NCBI GenBank assembly: GCA_028694915.1
Contig: JAQVJY010000015.1
Coordinates: forward strand, 1-33,659
Source: Paludibacteraceae bacterium
GTDB taxonomy: Bacteria > Bacteroidota > Bacteroidia > Bacteroidales > Paludibacteraceae
Reading direction: 5' to 3'
DNA: 33,659 nt
Part shown: positions 18,064 to 27,040 of the stretch, one piece after another
Position numbering within the stretch: position 1 is the first letter of the stretch
How the letters are laid out: each line of letters starts with the position of its first letter
Made by a program: the position numbers and the translations under genes
The notes under the pieces: model-generated
Seen by the model: the letters and a program-made list of their open reading frames with translations, nothing else
Told to the model about the DNA's origin: nothing
The model's database searches: none

Positions 18064-18080
18064 AATAAGCTCATAATCAA

Positions 18081-18123
18081 ATACCAAAAAAGGATATTCC
18101 CAAAGAATATCCTTTTTTGGTAT
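18081..18123. terminator. Bidirectional terminator between prs and the TonB receptor gene
   Basis: A perfect 18-bp inverted repeat (ATACCAAAAAAGGATATT at 18081-18098 and its complement at 18106-18123) surrounds a 7-nt loop, with A/T tracts on both sides. The flanking genes are convergent, so it can serve both. Confidence 0.9.
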
Positions 18124-18140
18124 AATCACATCCACTAATT

Positions 18141-20477
18141 CTATATTTTCAAATTCAAGCCAATAAAATAGGTACGCGGTAATGATGGTCCATAAATATA
18201 CCCAGCATCACGATTAACACCTTTATCTATATCAGGTTGAAAACTATCTAAAATATTCTTCACGCCAGCATTTAGTTCGAGTGTATAAAAACGGTACAAC
18301 GGAATTTCATAAGCCAATTTAAGGCCTAAATCCCAAAATGGCAGCGTTTCTACTTCTTCATCTTGAGCTACGTAACCAGCAAAATGTTGCACCAACATTG
18401 GTCCAGTGTATTTGCCAGAAACTGACACAGAAAAATCCCTAAAAGGATTAACATTCACTAAGGCATAACCATAGCTATCCGGTGTGCGGAACATACGTGT
18501 TTGAGGTACAATATTGGAATTGTTCGACCATTGAACAGGATCAATATAGCGACTTTTTTGATAGGTGTAACCCAATTGAAGACCCAAAAGTTTACGATAT
18601 GATAGTTTGCCCTCCACATTAAGTCCTCCTACGCGAGCACCCGAGGCATTAGTCCGCAATAAAAGCAAATTGCCTGCAGCATCATGTCCTTGATCTTCCA
18701 ATGTAAAAACATCATTAAGTTGCGTGAAAAATCCTTCCAAGGTTAAATTTGTATCCCACTTACCCCAACGTTTGTATAAATCGATTGATCCACTCACACT
18801 ATGCGAATATTCTGGTTTTAAATTAGGATCCAACGAGATAAGCGACACTTCGCCTCCCACTGCACCTACGTGTAAATCTTCTTCATAAGTTTGTGGCGCA
18901 CGATAACCACTTGAATAACTTACCCTTAAAATAATGTTTTCAATAGGCGTATATCGCAAATTAGCACGCGGTGAGAGTACTGGCTTGTTAATAAGGCTAT
19001 GTTTTTCAAGACGCGCACCAATCAAGAAACTAAGAACAGAATTTTTCCATTCATTCTGTACGTAACCACCATATAAATGCACTTGTTGGTGTAAATCGCG
19101 ATGATAACCAAGAATTTGATCGTGTAATTTATTGTACGAATATTCGGCTCCCGCACTCAAATCGGCTGGCATAAACAGAAACTTATCCATAGAGAAACGA
19201 TATTGCGCTCCCACAACTGCGGTGATATCTTGCGATTGACCATAGGCCTTTAAATTTTGCTGCGTGCCAAAATAACTTTCACGGGCTATATGCTGAGCAG
19301 AAACATAAGTCGACAAAAAGTGCTTACTATCGGGCGTAAAATAATCGAACTTCACACTTCCTGCATCAATATTATGTCGCAATTGTTCGGCAATATCAGC
19401 TTCATGCGGAGGACGGTCCAGATTATTACCGCCACGACGAAACTCTCCTAAATGATGATATTCAGCCGTAATTTTTGAGTAATCACTGGTTTTAAAATAA
19501 CTTCTAAAACCAACCGTCGAACTATTTAACGTAGGAATTTCCGAAAAACCATCATCGTCGCGATCATACGCTTCTCTATTACGATGAACGCCAAACAAAA
19601 ATACGCCAATCTTAGAGTCCGAAGTCACAAATGAACCGTTCAACGTCGTATTCATATCTAATGCTTTGGCTCCTATGTAATTGGTATGATTCGAGATATT
19701 TACAAAATTACGCACAGGTTCTTTCGTAATAATATTCACTACACCGCCAATGGCATTCGCTCCAAACAAAGCAGAACCGCCACCACGAATGACTTCTACA
19801 CGGTCAACCATGCCTGTGGGGATTTGCTCCAAGCCATACACCGAAGCTAACGAACTAAATATGGGCCGACTATCCATTAAAATTTGCGAATATTGACCTT
19901 CCAAACCATTAATACGCAGTTGTGGTACACCACAATTTTGACACGACATTTCAACACGTAAACCCGTTTGATAATCGAGCACTTCTGCCATATTATTGGA
20001 CGAAGTAGTTTCAAAAATAAGGGGCGATATCACATTCACAATACTCACCGCTTGTTTCTGTTTCGTTTCGTACTTATTAGCAGTAACCACCACGTTATCA
20101 ATTAAAAATGACGCCTCATTCATTTTTACATGCAATTCCACCGTACTATTTCCTTTCACAGTAACCACACGTTCTTCAGACGTGTAGCCCACCATCGAAA
20201 AGAGCAATGTATGTTCACCTAAAGGTAGATTCCTAAGAAAGAAATGTCCTGATTCATCAGTAGTGGTACCAATAGAAGAACCTTTTATTTGAATATTAAC
20301 AAATGGAATATGTTCACCAGTGACATCATCAATCACATGACCAGTAATATGAGCATCTGTCACTTCCAACGATCGACCTTTGCCGTAACGATGTTGATTT
20401 TGCTGTGCGTAAGTTATAGACGACAGAGATATAAAAACAAGTACTACCATAAGGCAGTATAAAGTAGATTTTTTCAT
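18141..20477 (-). CDS. TonB-dependent outer-membrane receptor
   Basis: This 778-residue receptor has a signal peptide (1-24), a carboxypeptidase-regulatory-like beta domain (43-120), a plug (about 128-255, with VEVIRGGGSALFGANAIGGVVNIITK) and a 22-strand type barrel to the C-terminus, which ends in an aromatic-rich strand (YFIGLNLKI). The plug contains C179-Q-N-C182 just before QLRINGLEGQYSQILMDSRP. This CxNC-type motif is shared by a Bacteroidetes receptor group and could bind metal or form a disulfide (inference). The substrate cannot be read from sequence. The gene lies 91 nt downstream of His-rich protein B and next to an RND metal pump, so a metal or metal-chelate substrate is plausible. 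Confidence 0.93.
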   Translation of the reverse strand: MKKSTLYCLMVVLVFISLSSITYAQQNQHRYGKGRSLEVTDAHITGHVIDDVTGEHIPFVNIQIKGSSIGTTTDESGHFFLRNLPLGEHTLLFSMVGYTSEERVVTVKGNSTVELHVKMNEASFLIDNVVVTANKYETKQKQAVSIVNVISPLIFETTSSNNMAEVLDYQTGLRVEMSCQNCGVPQLRINGLEGQYSQILMDSRPIFSSLASVYGLEQIPTGMVDRVEVIRGGGSALFGANAIGGVVNIITKEPVRNFVNISNHTNYIGAKALDMNTTLNGSFVTSDSKIGVFLFGVHRNREAYDRDDDGFSEIPTLNSSTVGFRSYFKTSDYSKITAEYHHLGEFRRGGNNLDRPPHEADIAEQLRHNIDAGSVKFDYFTPDSKHFLSTYVSAQHIARESYFGTQQNLKAYGQSQDITAVVGAQYRFSMDKFLFMPADLSAGAEYSYNKLHDQILGYHRDLHQQVHLYGGYVQNEWKNSVLSFLIGARLEKHSLINKPVLSPRANLRYTPIENIILRVSYSSGYRAPQTYEEDLHVGAVGGEVSLISLDPNLKPEYSHSVSGSIDLYKRWGKWDTNLTLEGFFTQLNDVFTLEDQGHDAAGNLLLLRTNASGARVGGLNVEGKLSYRKLLGLQLGYTYQKSRYIDPVQWSNNSNIVPQTRMFRTPDSYGYALVNVNPFRDFSVSVSGKYTGPMLVQHFAGYVAQDEEVETLPFWDLGLKLAYEIPLYRFYTLELNAGVKNILDSFQPDIDKGVNRDAGYIYGPSLPRTYFIGLNLKI

Positions 20478-20568
20478 TTAGTTGCAATAATTAGTTATAA
20501 AAATAGCGATGGAAATTCGGAGGATATACTCGAATTTTCATCAAAAAGAATAGAAAATAACTGATTTA

Positions 20569-20901
20569 TTAACAACTAGGAGGTGCTCGAAGTGGGGCAA
20601 GAGGATTATAAAAACGGATATAGTCAAACAAATCACGTTTGCAAACTATAATTTGCATGACATAACAAAAAACAGAGGCAAAAACTATGGCAAAAGCAAT
20701 GGTAACAGCCAACGAGAGTGATCTAATTAAGCTAAAATCAGCGGAGGAGTGCTGATGTTGAGCATTGGAATATGGGTGCGAGTGAGTGACGAAACGAGAA
20801 CCTTCGACATGAACGTGGGTAAAAAATACACCATTCATGTAATGAAACATAAACAGCACTACCAATAACCACTTCAATAAAGGATAATTCCTTAAGCGCA
20901 T
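20569..20901 (-). CDS. Small His-rich membrane protein B
   Basis: This 110-residue protein has a hydrophobic N-terminal segment (about 8-27), a His-rich loop, a second transmembrane helix (62-86) and a short tail ending RAPPSC. The loop holds H29, H31, H40, H42, H49 and H51, including VTHSHPY. Topology is predicted with the loop in the periplasm. It is paralogous to the protein at 26605-26958 (same H-x-H, THSHPY and LRAPPS elements in the same order). I do not recognise a named family; the RAPP tail recalls small copper-associated proteins of the DUF2946 type, but that is from memory. It has its own promoter and probably forms a unit with the TonB receptor gene. A metal-binding or sensing role is inferred. 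Confidence 0.85.
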   Translation of the reverse strand: MRLRNYPLLKWLLVVLFMFHYMNGVFFTHVHVEGSRFVTHSHPYSNAQHQHSSADFSLIRSLSLAVTIAFAIVFASVFCYVMQIIVCKRDLFDYIRFYNPLAPLRAPPSC

Positions 20902-20933
20902 ACTTATTTAGAAATTGTCTAATTAAAGAAGCG

Positions 20934-20941
20934 CAAAGATA
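20934..20941 (-). promoter_or_regulatory. -7 promoter element of His-rich protein B / TonB receptor unit
   Basis: TATCTTTG on the minus strand, exact TAnnTTTG match, 33 nt before the ATG. The segment from GCGCAAAG through the adjoining hairpin is closely similar to the one upstream of His-rich protein A (26966-27019). Confidence 0.65.
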
Positions 20942-20948
20942 AACAAAA

Positions 20949-20983
20949 ATGGCGAAGAAATACGTTGCTTATTTCTTCGCCAT
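20949..20983 (-). terminator. Hairpin/terminator after the outer-membrane channel gene
   Basis: A perfect 14-bp stem (ATGGCGAAGAAATA at 20949-20962 with its complement at 20970-20983), 7-nt loop, then TTTTTG on the minus strand. It lies 33 nt after the OMF stop codon and directly upstream of the next promoter element. It may end the pump operon; the overlap with the promoter region also allows a regulatory role. Confidence 0.75.
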
Positions 20984-21016
20984 GATATTTTAGTTTTATT
21001 TAACAAAATAAGTGAT

Positions 21017-22264
21017 TTATGAAGCAATACCTATACTGCGTTGTAATTCCACAAAAGCGACAGCACGACTATAAAGCGTTTCCACATATTGTTGTTGCAC
21101 ATCATCATAAGTACGTTGAGCATCAAGAACTTCTAACAAGGAACAGTCACCGCGTTGATATGCATAGATTTTTGAATTAATAACCTCTTTAGCCCGTGCC
21201 AATAAATCACTGTCATAATTTACCACTTGATTACACAAGCCTCGATAAGTCGTATAGTTTTGCAACACTTCAGTTTTTACACGGCGTTTCTCTTGTTCAT
21301 ACAATTGCTGAGCTTGTTGAATGCGCAATTCTTGCGCACGAATAGCACCTTTATTCAGATTTGACAACTTTAGAGGAACACTTACGCCAACGGTAAAGCC
21401 AGTAAACGAGGGAGCTGGAGCTTCTTGGTTACGTACTCGTGTATTATAATTTCCGCCTAAAGAGATATCCATATCTGTATTTCTTTCGGCATGTGTCACT
21501 TTTAAAACACGCTTAGCCACTTCAACATTATGCAGAGCTACAGCCAAATCAGCCCTATTCTCTATCGCTATTTGTTGTAATGAATCAACATTATAATCAA
21601 CCACTACCATTGCTAATTCACCTATAAGTGAATAATGAGGTGACTCATTTTGCACAAAAAACAGTAATAAATCTCCCATCGACTTATCAAACTCGACAGC
21701 CGCTTGCACCATTTGATTATTTGCAATACCGGCCTCTAAGCGACTTTGAATAGCATTCGTTTCCGAAATTTTTCCTTTAGCAAACCGCACACTATCAGCA
21801 TCCGCAAGCTGTTTAATGTTTTGGTATGCATTATGTACAATGTCTAATTGATTGCGACTACGCAATACGTTAAAATAAGCAATGGCAGCATCAGCACGCA
21901 AATTACGTAAATAATCATCCAGCAAAGCAGCCGTTAAGGCTTGCTCACTTGTTGCTAAATCAATATTGGCACGCCGTTTCCCAAATGAAAATGTTTTCGA
22001 CAATCCAACAGAAACACCTTGCCCCATCAATAAATTCCAGTCTGCATTATTGGCATATTCTGCCGAAAACGTCACATCATTAAACACGTGTGCGGCCTTA
22101 ACTTCGGCATCGGCCACATCCATATTAAGTCGTTCAGCCGCATATCCAATGTTGCTATCAATAACTAGATGCATATAATCAGAGAAAGATAGTTGCACTT
22201 GGGCAAACGAACTTATAAAGTTACTACAAATAAATAGTATAATTAAGCCTTGTCGTTTTTTCAT
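21017..22264 (-). CDS. TolC/CzcC-family outer-membrane efflux channel
   Basis: This 415-residue protein has a signal peptide (about 1-21, ending SSFAQ) and two long helical halves typical of outer-membrane efflux proteins, with repeats around QTAEQALTAA-like and QLYEQEKRRV-like helices and a GDCSLLEVLDAQRTYDD segment near the C-terminus. No lipobox cysteine follows the signal. It overlaps the RND pump gene by 4 nt (ATGA), so the channel and pump are translationally coupled. It should form the outer-membrane exit duct of the tripartite metal pump. Confidence 0.92.
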   Translation of the reverse strand: MKKRQGLIILFICSNFISSFAQVQLSFSDYMHLVIDSNIGYAAERLNMDVADAEVKAAHVFNDVTFSAEYANNADWNLLMGQGVSVGLSKTFSFGKRRANIDLATSEQALTAALLDDYLRNLRADAAIAYFNVLRSRNQLDIVHNAYQNIKQLADADSVRFAKGKISETNAIQSRLEAGIANNQMVQAAVEFDKSMGDLLLFFVQNESPHYSLIGELAMVVVDYNVDSLQQIAIENRADLAVALHNVEVAKRVLKVTHAERNTDMDISLGGNYNTRVRNQEAPAPSFTGFTVGVSVPLKLSNLNKGAIRAQELRIQQAQQLYEQEKRRVKTEVLQNYTTYRGLCNQVVNYDSDLLARAKEVINSKIYAYQRGDCSLLEVLDAQRTYDDVQQQYVETLYSRAVAFVELQRSIGIAS

Positions 22265-25200
22265 TTTGCCTCCATTTTTTTAAGTTCTTTTTTTTCATGT
22301 CGCCGCTCAACCATGTAATAAAGATTTGGTAGAATATAGAGCGTAATAACCGTAGCACACAACAGGCCATAAACAATCACAGTTGCCAATGGTCTCTGTA
22401 CATCGCTACCAATACCCGTAGATAACGATGCTGGCAATAAGCCTAAAATAGCAACAGTAGCAGTCATCAAAACAGGACGAAAACGATGCCGCGTACCATC
22501 TTCAATAGCTTGACGTAGTGACATCCCTTGTTCTTGTCGTAAATGATTAATATGTGAAATCATAATAACACCATTTTGAATAGCCACTCCAAACAAGGCG
22601 ATAAAGCCAACGGCTGAAGAAACATTAAAAGTCATTCCCCTGATGTTCAAGGCTGCCATACCACCAAACAAAGCCAAAGGCAAAATACTCATGAGCATCA
22701 CCGCTTGGCGAAAATTACCACAAGCAAAAACCAATAATAACAACATGATAGCTAAAGCTAATGGTATAACAAGAGCCAAACGAGCATAAGCACGATGTTG
22801 ATTTTCGAATTGTCCAGCCCATTGAAGTTTTACATTAGTGTGATTATATGGCACCTGTGATTCTATTTGACGATTTGCTTTATTCAAAAAGGTAGTCAAA
22901 TCGACACCTCGCAGATTCACGCGCACTGTAGTGTGACGACGATTCATTTCCCGCATAATAGTACTAGCACCCAGTGTGGTTTTTATTTCCGCCACTTGTG
23001 ACAGAGGTATTTTTACGCCTTCGTGTGTTGTGAGCATCAATTGTCCAATTTTCTCTGGTGTATTCCGGTATTCATCGGCATAACGACAAGTAACATCATA
23101 CACTTTACTTCCTACAAAAATTTCAGAAACTGCTTTTCCTCCAATCGCCAGTTCAATCAATTCAGCTACATCCGAAGCATTCACACCATATTGCGCAATT
23201 CGTTCACGATTAACAAGAATTTGTAACTGGGGTGTTGGAGGCTCCTGATCCACTACTACGTCAGTAGCACCTTCAATGCCAGACAATACTTTAGCTATAT
23301 GATCGGCAATATGACGACCTTCGACAATATCATCTGAATAAATTTTAACCGCTAAATCGCTATGAGTACCAGCAATTTGATCCATCACCATATCCATAAT
23401 GGGCTGCGAAAAACCAACCGTAAAACCAGGTAGTTTTTTTATCTCTTCAGACATAGCCTCTATGAGCTCAGCTTTCGTTCGTTTACTTTTCCAAGTATCA
23501 TAAGGGTGTAAGCCGACACTCACTTCTATATGTGAAAGAGAAAAGCACTCGGCTCCTTCATCATCACGTCCCACTTGAGTCATAACATACGACACTTCAT
23601 CGAATTTACTAATCACCCGACGTAATTCCCGTTCCATGGCTTTGGCTTTATCAAGTGAAATACCAGAAGGCAGTTGCGTTTGAATCCAAATAGAGCCTTC
23701 GTCAAGCGGAGGTAAAAAATCTTTTCCAACAGTATAACTTAAAATACCCGCTCCCAATAACACAATACACAAAGTAGTGATGACCCAACGCGGTTTATCC
23801 AACAAATATTTAATATGCACATTATAACGTTCCGTAAGTTTTTGTAACCATCGATTATTATAAGGTTTACGAGGTTTACGATAAATAAGAAATGCTAAGC
23901 CAGGAATCAATAATAAAGCAACGGCCAAAGCTCCAAGTAACGCATAACCAACCGTATAAGCCATCGGCGTAAACAATTTACTTTCAATATGTTCAAAAGC
24001 GAACAAGGGCAAATAGGCAGTAATAATAATTAGAGTGGAAAAGAAAATCGGTCGAGCTACTTCCCTAGCACGATTAGACACATTCTCTTGTTCAAGAAGT
24101 TCATCAGGATGGCGCTCACGCTGTTTCAAAATGGTTTCCATCATAACAATAGAACCATCCACCAAGATACCGAAGTCAATAGCTCCCAATGATAGCAAAT
24201 TAGCAGGGATATGAGTCACCTGCATTAAAATAAAAGCAATCAATAAAGATAGAGGAATAGTAAGAGCGACCAACAACGCTCCACGTGGACTTCCTAGAAA
24301 AATCATCAAAACCAAAATCACCAACAACATACCAGCCAACAACGTGTGTTCTACCGTATGTAAAGTTGTTCCGACCAATTGAGTACGATCCATAAAAGGG
24401 TGAATGGTAACTCCTTCTGGTAAAATCCCGTTATTCAACTCGTCCACGGCCCGATGCACTCCCGATAAGACAGTAGATGGATTTTGACCTCGCAACATTT
24501 GCACTATTCCTTCTACGGCTTCATCGTAATCACGTTCGGAGTCGGTAAACCCAAGCACTCCTTTTCGTTCCAAGTTTCCATATTTTAATTCGCCTAAATC
24601 CTTAAGGAAAACTGGAGCTCCATTTTTGGATTGAATCACAATATTACCTAAATCGGGTAAGTCTTTTACCAATCCAATTCCACGAACAACATACGTTAAA
24701 TCACCACGAAACAAAATACTCCCCCCAGAATTAACATTGTTTTGTTCTATCTTTTCAGTAACGTCGCTCAACGAAACGCCATATTGCTCCAATTTGATAG
24801 GATTCAACTCTATTTGATATTGAGTAGTAATACCTCCAAAATTGCTCACATCAGCAACTCCAGTAACCTGTTTAAGATAAGGAATTATCACCCACTTATT
24901 AATATCGGTTAGCTCGCGCAAATCATGATTTTTACCTTCTATTAAATAACGATAAATTTCACCCGTAGGCGAAGTTAAAGGATTTAATTCTGGCTTAGCA
25001 TCATAAGGCAACTCAACTGTTGCTAGGCGTTCCTCGACACGTTGCCGTGCCCAATAATCTTCCACGCCATCATCAAACACCAAAACAATGGTGGATAATC
25101 CAAAGGTGTTTTTACTACGCATAACTTGCAAACCAGGCATCCCATTCATCGCTCTTTCGAGCGGAATAGATATCTGTTGTTCAATCTCTTCAGTAGCTAA

Positions 25201-25362
25201 ACCAGGTACTTGCGTCACCACTTGCACAGTAGTATCTGCAATATCAGGATAAGCATCTATAACCAGGTTATTCCAAGCAACAATACCTATAACAGCTAGA
25301 ATAACAAATAAAATGATAATCAATGTACGCTTTTGTAAGGCAATATCTATTAAATGCTTCAT
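22261..25362 (-). CDS. CzcA-type heavy-metal efflux RND transporter
   Basis: This 1033-residue inner-membrane RND pump exports metal using the proton gradient. It has the usual 12-helix layout with two large periplasmic loops. The fourth helix carries D396-F-G-x3-D402-G-x6-E409 (DFGILVDGSIVMMET). This acidic triad is known from HME1/HME2 pumps for Zn, Co, Cd or Ni, while Cu/Ag pumps have AIG-type residues there. Divalent export is therefore the better guess than Cu/Ag; the exact metal is not readable. It sits between the adaptor gene (11 nt gap) and the channel gene (4-nt overlap). A gene symbol is withheld because the ion specificity is unproven. Confidence 0.94.
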   Translation of the reverse strand: MKHLIDIALQKRTLIIILFVILAVIGIVAWNNLVIDAYPDIADTTVQVVTQVPGLATEEIEQQISIPLERAMNGMPGLQVMRSKNTFGLSTIVLVFDDGVEDYWARQRVEERLATVELPYDAKPELNPLTSPTGEIYRYLIEGKNHDLRELTDINKWVIIPYLKQVTGVADVSNFGGITTQYQIELNPIKLEQYGVSLSDVTEKIEQNNVNSGGSILFRGDLTYVVRGIGLVKDLPDLGNIVIQSKNGAPVFLKDLGELKYGNLERKGVLGFTDSERDYDEAVEGIVQMLRGQNPSTVLSGVHRAVDELNNGILPEGVTIHPFMDRTQLVGTTLHTVEHTLLAGMLLVILVLMIFLGSPRGALLVALTIPLSLLIAFILMQVTHIPANLLSLGAIDFGILVDGSIVMMETILKQRERHPDELLEQENVSNRAREVARPIFFSTLIIITAYLPLFAFEHIESKLFTPMAYTVGYALLGALAVALLLIPGLAFLIYRKPRKPYNNRWLQKLTERYNVHIKYLLDKPRWVITTLCIVLLGAGILSYTVGKDFLPPLDEGSIWIQTQLPSGISLDKAKAMERELRRVISKFDEVSYVMTQVGRDDEGAECFSLSHIEVSVGLHPYDTWKSKRTKAELIEAMSEEIKKLPGFTVGFSQPIMDMVMDQIAGTHSDLAVKIYSDDIVEGRHIADHIAKVLSGIEGATDVVVDQEPPTPQLQILVNRERIAQYGVNASDVAELIELAIGGKAVSEIFVGSKVYDVTCRYADEYRNTPEKIGQLMLTTHEGVKIPLSQVAEIKTTLGASTIMREMNRRHTTVRVNLRGVDLTTFLNKANRQIESQVPYNHTNVKLQWAGQFENQHRAYARLALVIPLALAIMLLLLVFACGNFRQAVMLMSILPLALFGGMAALNIRGMTFNVSSAVGFIALFGVAIQNGVIMISHINHLRQEQGMSLRQAIEDGTRHRFRPVLMTATVAILGLLPASLSTGIGSDVQRPLATVIVYGLLCATVITLYILPNLYYMVERRHEKKELKKMEAK

Positions 25363-25373
25363 ATCTTCTCGTA

Positions 25374-26477
25374 TTATTTATAATCAATTAAATAATAAGC
25401 ACCCTCACCAATAATTTCATCGCCAACTTTTAATCCTGAAGTAACGACTGAATGTGTAGCATCTGCTGCTGAAATATTAACCGCTATTTTTTTGTAGCTA
25501 TCAGGTCCTATTTTTTTTACCACATAGGCCGATTCCTCAGCTTGTAACAATGCTGAATTAGGAATCATTACAACTGATTGAGCTACATCTGTAAAAATAA
25601 CAGTTCCATATAAATTCGGTTTCATTATGTGATTTGGATTAGCGCAGGCCACCACCACTTCTACAGAACGTGTTTCTGGATCAAGCAGTTCACCCACATT
25701 AATAACTTCACCTGAAATTAATTTACCAGGCATCATTGCGAGCTCTACTTTTACATGTCGTATCTGATTTACCAATGACAAATCTCGCTCACGCACATTG
25801 GCAACTACCCACACTTGGTCTAAATCGGCAACGAGAACCTGCGGTTCAGCATCCGTTTTCACGTATTGCCCTATCACTAAAGCATTTTTCACAATGTCAC
25901 CAGAAATAGGGGAAATCACTGTTAAAGACTGACCCACAGTCAACTTTCGTACATCAATATTAAATGCCCTCAAGACAGCAGCCGAATTATCCACTTCTTG
26001 TTTTGCCTTATAATAAATGGCTTCAGCTTCTTCAACATCTTTAACGACTCCAACTTTATTCGACAACAAATCTTTTTCACGTTGATAAGTTTTATAAGCT
26101 AATTCCATATCTTGTTGGGCATGAAAATAGTTTTTGCTCGCCTCAAAAAAATCGGGCGAAGATATTTCAAACAATGGTGCGCCTTTACTCACATGCTGTC
26201 CGAGTTTAACATACGATTTTACAATTCTACCATCAAAAGGCAAAGACACTTCGGCATAACAAGAAGGGATAGCCCGAATTACACCTGAAGTTGTGAACGA
26301 AGGAGCAAATGTGGTAGTATCCACTCGTATCGTCTTAAGTTTAGACGAAACTACCGATTTAGAATTCACCAAGATAGTATCGCCATGTACCACGACATCT
26401 TGATCATCAGAAGATTGCTTAGTGTTAGCACAACTAACTAGCACACACAATAATAATGGAAAAATATTTTTTTTCAT
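25374..26477 (-). CDS. RND efflux periplasmic adaptor lipoprotein (CzcB/CusB type)
   Basis: This 367-residue membrane-fusion protein has a lipoprotein signal with lipobox LVS-C16. A barrel-sandwich/lipoyl half (VSLPFDGRIVKSYVKLGQHV), a helical hairpin (about 110-170) and the second half (VISPISGDIVKNALVIGQYV) follow, then a beta-barrel domain (VWVVANVRERDL) and a membrane-proximal part (VVMIPNSALL). No His-rich N-terminal metal-binding extension is seen. It should link the pump to the channel in the periplasm. It is 127 nt downstream of His-rich protein A and 11 nt upstream of the pump. Confidence 0.92.
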   Translation of the reverse strand: MKKNIFPLLLCVLVSCANTKQSSDDQDVVVHGDTILVNSKSVVSSKLKTIRVDTTTFAPSFTTSGVIRAIPSCYAEVSLPFDGRIVKSYVKLGQHVSKGAPLFEISSPDFFEASKNYFHAQQDMELAYKTYQREKDLLSNKVGVVKDVEEAEAIYYKAKQEVDNSAAVLRAFNIDVRKLTVGQSLTVISPISGDIVKNALVIGQYVKTDAEPQVLVADLDQVWVVANVRERDLSLVNQIRHVKVELAMMPGKLISGEVINVGELLDPETRSVEVVVACANPNHIMKPNLYGTVIFTDVAQSVVMIPNSALLQAEESAYVVKKIGPDSYKKIAVNISAADATHSVVTSGLKVGDEIIGEGAYYLIDYK

Positions 26478-26604
26478 TTATCTTAAAATTGAGAAATTAT
26501 AGGCATATCAGTAAACATGCACAGATAGGAGAATACATTTATATACATCTTAAGTTCAATAACTCAGACGTATACATGAAATTAAAAATAGACGAATACT
26601 ATTT

Positions 26605-26958
26605 TTAAGAAAAACGAATGTCTGAAGGAGGTGCCCTTAGTGAAGAAAGGGCATAATATGAAGACATTAACCTAGATTCGGTCACCAATAATAAAACAAC
26701 AAACAAATAAGCTACAACTCCAAAAATAAATAGAAGCTCACTACCAACAAACAATGCCGTTTCCAATATATCTAGAAATTGAAACTGAGCGGCTGTATGT
26801 GAATGTTCAGGTTGGTTATTATCGGATGGGAAATAAGGATGAGAGTGGGTTATGACACCATTAGGCAAGTAGTGAGCGTGATAAAATAAGTGCGTAGACG
26901 CCCAAAAACATACATACAGTATGCTCAGCGCTATAGCTATGTGGCGGCGTTTATTCAT
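26605..26958 (-). CDS. Small His-rich membrane protein A
   Basis: This 117-residue protein has an N-terminal hydrophobic segment (about 7-25), a His-rich loop (H23, H27, H29, H38, H40, H52, H54, including ITHSHPY), a second hydrophobic region (about 66-92) and a tail containing SLRAPPS. The order of elements matches the protein at 20569-20901, so the two are paralogues. It is the first gene ahead of the metal efflux genes and has its own TAnnTTTG promoter. Predicted topology puts the His loop in the periplasm, where it could bind and present metal ions to the pump or act as a sensor (inference). No named family is recognised. Confidence 0.85.
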   Translation of the reverse strand: MNKRRHIAIALSILYVCFWASTHLFYHAHYLPNGVITHSHPYFPSDNNQPEHSHTAAQFQFLDILETALFVGSELLFIFGVVAYLFVVLLLVTESRLMSSYYALSSLRAPPSDIRFS

Positions 26959-26968
26959 AACTTGGGCG

Positions 26969-26976
26969 CAAAGGTA
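26969..26976 (-). promoter_or_regulatory. -7 promoter element of the metal efflux operon
   Basis: TACCTTTG on the minus strand, exact TAnnTTTG match, 11 nt before the ATG of His-rich protein A. The short leader (only a few nucleotides after the expected start point) is notable. The flanks match those of the promoter at 20934-20941. Confidence 0.6.
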
Positions 26977-26986
26977 GATAAAAAAA

Positions 26987-27019
26987 TGGCGAAGAAATAC
27001 ATATTGTACAACTTCGCCA
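26987..27019 (-). terminator. Hairpin/terminator after gdhA
   Basis: TGGCGAAG (26987-26994) pairs with CTTCGCCA (27012-27019) around a 17-nt loop, followed on the minus strand by a run of T residues. It lies 21 nt after the gdhA stop codon. One arm and its flank are identical over 16 nt to the hairpin at 20949-20983. Confidence 0.7.
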
Positions 27020-27040
27020 CCATGTTTTAATGTTATTTAA

